Under the pieces are notes generated by a model. It saw nothing but the letters and a program-made list of their open reading frames with translations. It was not told where the DNA came from and did not search any database. Below, piece after piece: positions 62,975 through 64,000 of a stretch of DNA of 64,000 nt. Location: assembly GCA_012513815.1 (NCBI GenBank), contig JAAZBM010000014.1, positions 186,001 to 250,000 on the forward strand. The letters run 5' to 3'. A program made the position numbers and the translations under genes. The stretch's first letter is position 1, and each line of letters opens with the position of its first letter. This stretch comes from Candidatus Sumerlaeota bacterium (GTDB lineage Bacteria > Sumerlaeota > Sumerlaeia > Sumerlaeales > Sumerlaeaceae).

Positions 62975-63100
62975 ATTTGACTGACAAATGAATTCTAAAA
63001 CGGTTCATATGTTTATATAAAAGCAATTATTCGAAAGCGTTGAAGACGACTGTAGGTCGCGCTTAGCGCAAAACATCGCATAGTGAAGGAGCGCGCCGAA

Positions 63101-63190
63101 ATGGGAAGCGTCATAAAGAAGCGTCGCAAAAAGATTCGGAAGCACAAGTATAAGAAACTTCTTAAGAAGATGAGACATCAGCGTCGATAG
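63101..63190 (+). CDS. bS22 / AURKAIP1-COX24-type small ribosomal protein
   Basis: A 29-residue gene, almost all Lys and Arg. It begins [20 protein letters not shown] and ends LKKMRHQRR. The N-terminus is nearly the same as mycobacterial 30S protein bS22 ([20 protein letters not shown]), and the family also includes mitochondrial mS38. It likely sits on the small subunit near the decoding region. GAAGGAG lies before the ATG and a strong terminator follows 36 bp past the stop, so it is a complete transcription unit. Confidence 0.85.
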   Translation: [29 protein letters not shown]

Positions 63191-63226
63191 TAGTACGCAA
63201 TGTACAGTGTACTTATACATCAAAAT

Positions 63227-63258
63227 AAGTTCCCGAAGAGTTTCGGGAACTTTTTTTT
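63227..63258 (+). terminator. Intrinsic terminator of the bS22-like minigene
   Basis: AAGTTCCCGAA (63227-63237) pairs with TTCGGGAACTT (63242-63252) around GAGT; eight T end at 63258. Confidence 0.9.
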
Positions 63259-63362
63259 GTTCAAGATAAATCGACAAATAATCTGCCCCGAAAATTGAAC
63301 TTCTTCTTAGTGTACAGAGTTATATAGCATAGCTCTGCAAACAACAAAATGGAGTTATCTAT

Positions 63363-64000
63363 ATGAAGAACTATTTATTGAGCAGTTTGTTGGTGGCTAC
63401 TGTATCGTTAGCCGCAACATCTGCTGTATCGCAAGAGGCAAATTCATGCCTTGTTGCCGGACACCGCGGCAATGCACTTTATTATCCAGAAAATACCATC
63501 GCCGCGTATGCAGCTTGCAAGGGCATCGCGGATATGTTTGAAATCGACTTGCGCAAAACCAGTGATGGCGAATTCGTTAGTCTGCACGACAATACGCTGG
63601 ATCGCACTTGCCGCACACCGGTAGGAACCGCGGCAACCGGCTCGGTCGAGTCTTCAACCTACTCGACACTGCGCCAGTTGGATGCAGGCAGTTGGAAGGG
63701 CGCTCAATTTGCCGGCGAAAAAATTCCCTCCTTTGGGGAAATTGTCGACTGCGCAAGAGCAAACAACCTGAAGATTCTCATCGAGAGAAAAGGGACTACG
63801 GTTTCCGCTCAGGATTGCTATGATTTGATTCAGCTACACACTTGTGCGGACATAGTGATTATGCAATCGTTCGACGCTAGCTTCTGCTATGCGTTTGCCA
63901 AACTCATGCCGGGCGTCCCGACCGGTGTGCTGACAGACGGCGCAACCGCCGCCGCAAATGCGTCGAAATATGTCTCTGAAGGCTGCGACTTCGCATCCTG
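63363..64000 (+). CDS. Exported glycerophosphodiester phosphodiesterase (partial)
   Basis: An open frame from ATG 63363 to the right edge, about 212 residues. The signal peptide is about 1-24 (ending SAVSQEA). AGHRGNALYYPENTIAAY is the GDPD start with catalytic His and Arg. FEIDLRKTSDGEFVSLHDNT has the metal-binding Glu and Asp and the second catalytic His, followed by LDRTCRTPVG. The enzyme would split glycerophosphodiesters in the periplasm. TGGAG lies before the ATG. The gap from the previous terminator is AT-rich with no convincing promoter pair; TTGAAC at 63295 with TTATAT 19 bp later is the best candidate. Confidence 0.87.
   Translation, partial: MKNYLLSSLLVATVSLAATSAVSQEANSCLVAGHRGNALYYPENTIAAYAACKGIADMFEIDLRKTSDGEFVSLHDNTLDRTCRTPVGTAATGSVESSTYSTLRQLDAGSWKGAQFAGEKIPSFGEIVDCARANNLKILIERKGTTVSAQDCYDLIQLHTCADIVIMQSFDASFCYAFAKLMPGVPTGVLTDGATAAANASKYVSEGCDFAS

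Noticed and set aside
1-64000. tRNA, rRNA, CRISPR, prophage or insertion sequences
   Set aside because: No spaced direct repeats, no cloverleaf with CCA-type ends, no transposase or integrase motifs were found by reading; a tRNA scan would be needed to exclude a tRNA fully.

Overview
The window is about 64 kb of chromosome from a diderm (Gram-negative-type) bacterium of intermediate GC. Almost all of it is housekeeping and envelope genes. I see no rRNA, tRNA, CRISPR array, prophage, transposase or insertion sequence. Evidence for a diderm with meso-DAP peptidoglycan is a MurE with the DNPR motif, DapF, a lipid A-type acyltransferase, and ArnT-like and other GT-C glycosyltransferases. Many genes have Shine-Dalgarno sequences and some have TTGNNN/TATAAT-type promoters, which argues against Bacteroidota. 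A 29-residue bS22-like ribosomal protein, BACON-like repeats, secreted TIM-barrel proteins and a YfhO-type membrane protein would fit a PVC/FCB-related or candidate phylum. The phylum is inference and cannot be fixed from this window.

Layout. 1-4.8 kb: a partial YfhO-type gene (-), an orphan MalG-type permease, argB, then purM-pheS (-). 5.1-15.1 kb: a division and cell wall cluster, mraZ-rsmH-ftsL-like-ftsI-murE-murF-mraY, with a 468-bp non-coding gap before ftsI; murD, ftsW, murG and murC do not follow. 15.1-20.1 kb: a tightly overlapping operon of ABC ATPase, two ABC-2 permeases, a His-rich TPR protein and a NagX/HGSNAT-like acyltransferase. 20.2-26.6 kb: transketolase, a secreted six-repeat BACON-like protein and a TMTC-like GT-C/TPR protein. 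26.6-32 kb: ftsX and a catalytically dead EnvC-like LytM factor (-), a PAP2-glycosyltransferase fusion, and nadC (-). 32.2-38.7 kb: an orphan response regulator coupled to a deoxyribosyltransferase-like protein, pgi and a GHMP kinase (-), then cdd-psuG-acyltransferase. 38.7-46.3 kb: two small exported or anchored proteins around comM, wecB, dapF-cysE (-), and a patatin-like phospholipase. 46.4-52.5 kb: yidC-khpB (-), a YkgJ-type protein, anmK, dnaN (-). 52.6-60.8 kb: two secreted TIM-barrel (glycosidase-like) proteins around a GT-C transferase, asnB (-), and a conserved secreted protein of unknown function. 60.9-64 kb: a LysM/YkuD-like protein without its catalytic Cys, hisG, the bS22-like minigene, and the start of an exported glycerophosphodiesterase.

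How the genes work together. Peptidoglycan synthesis (mraY, murE, murF, ftsI, dapF), remodelling control (FtsX with an EnvC-like factor, YkuD-like protein) and recycling (anmK) dominate. A second theme is lipid-linked surface glycosylation: four GT-C or YfhO-type proteins, a PAP2 domain, wecB and the acyltransferases. The most unusual items are the acyltransferase with an 87-residue insertion immediately after its predicted catalytic histidine, the operon that carries it, two envelope proteins built on catalytically dead enzyme folds, and the long charged tail on FtsI.
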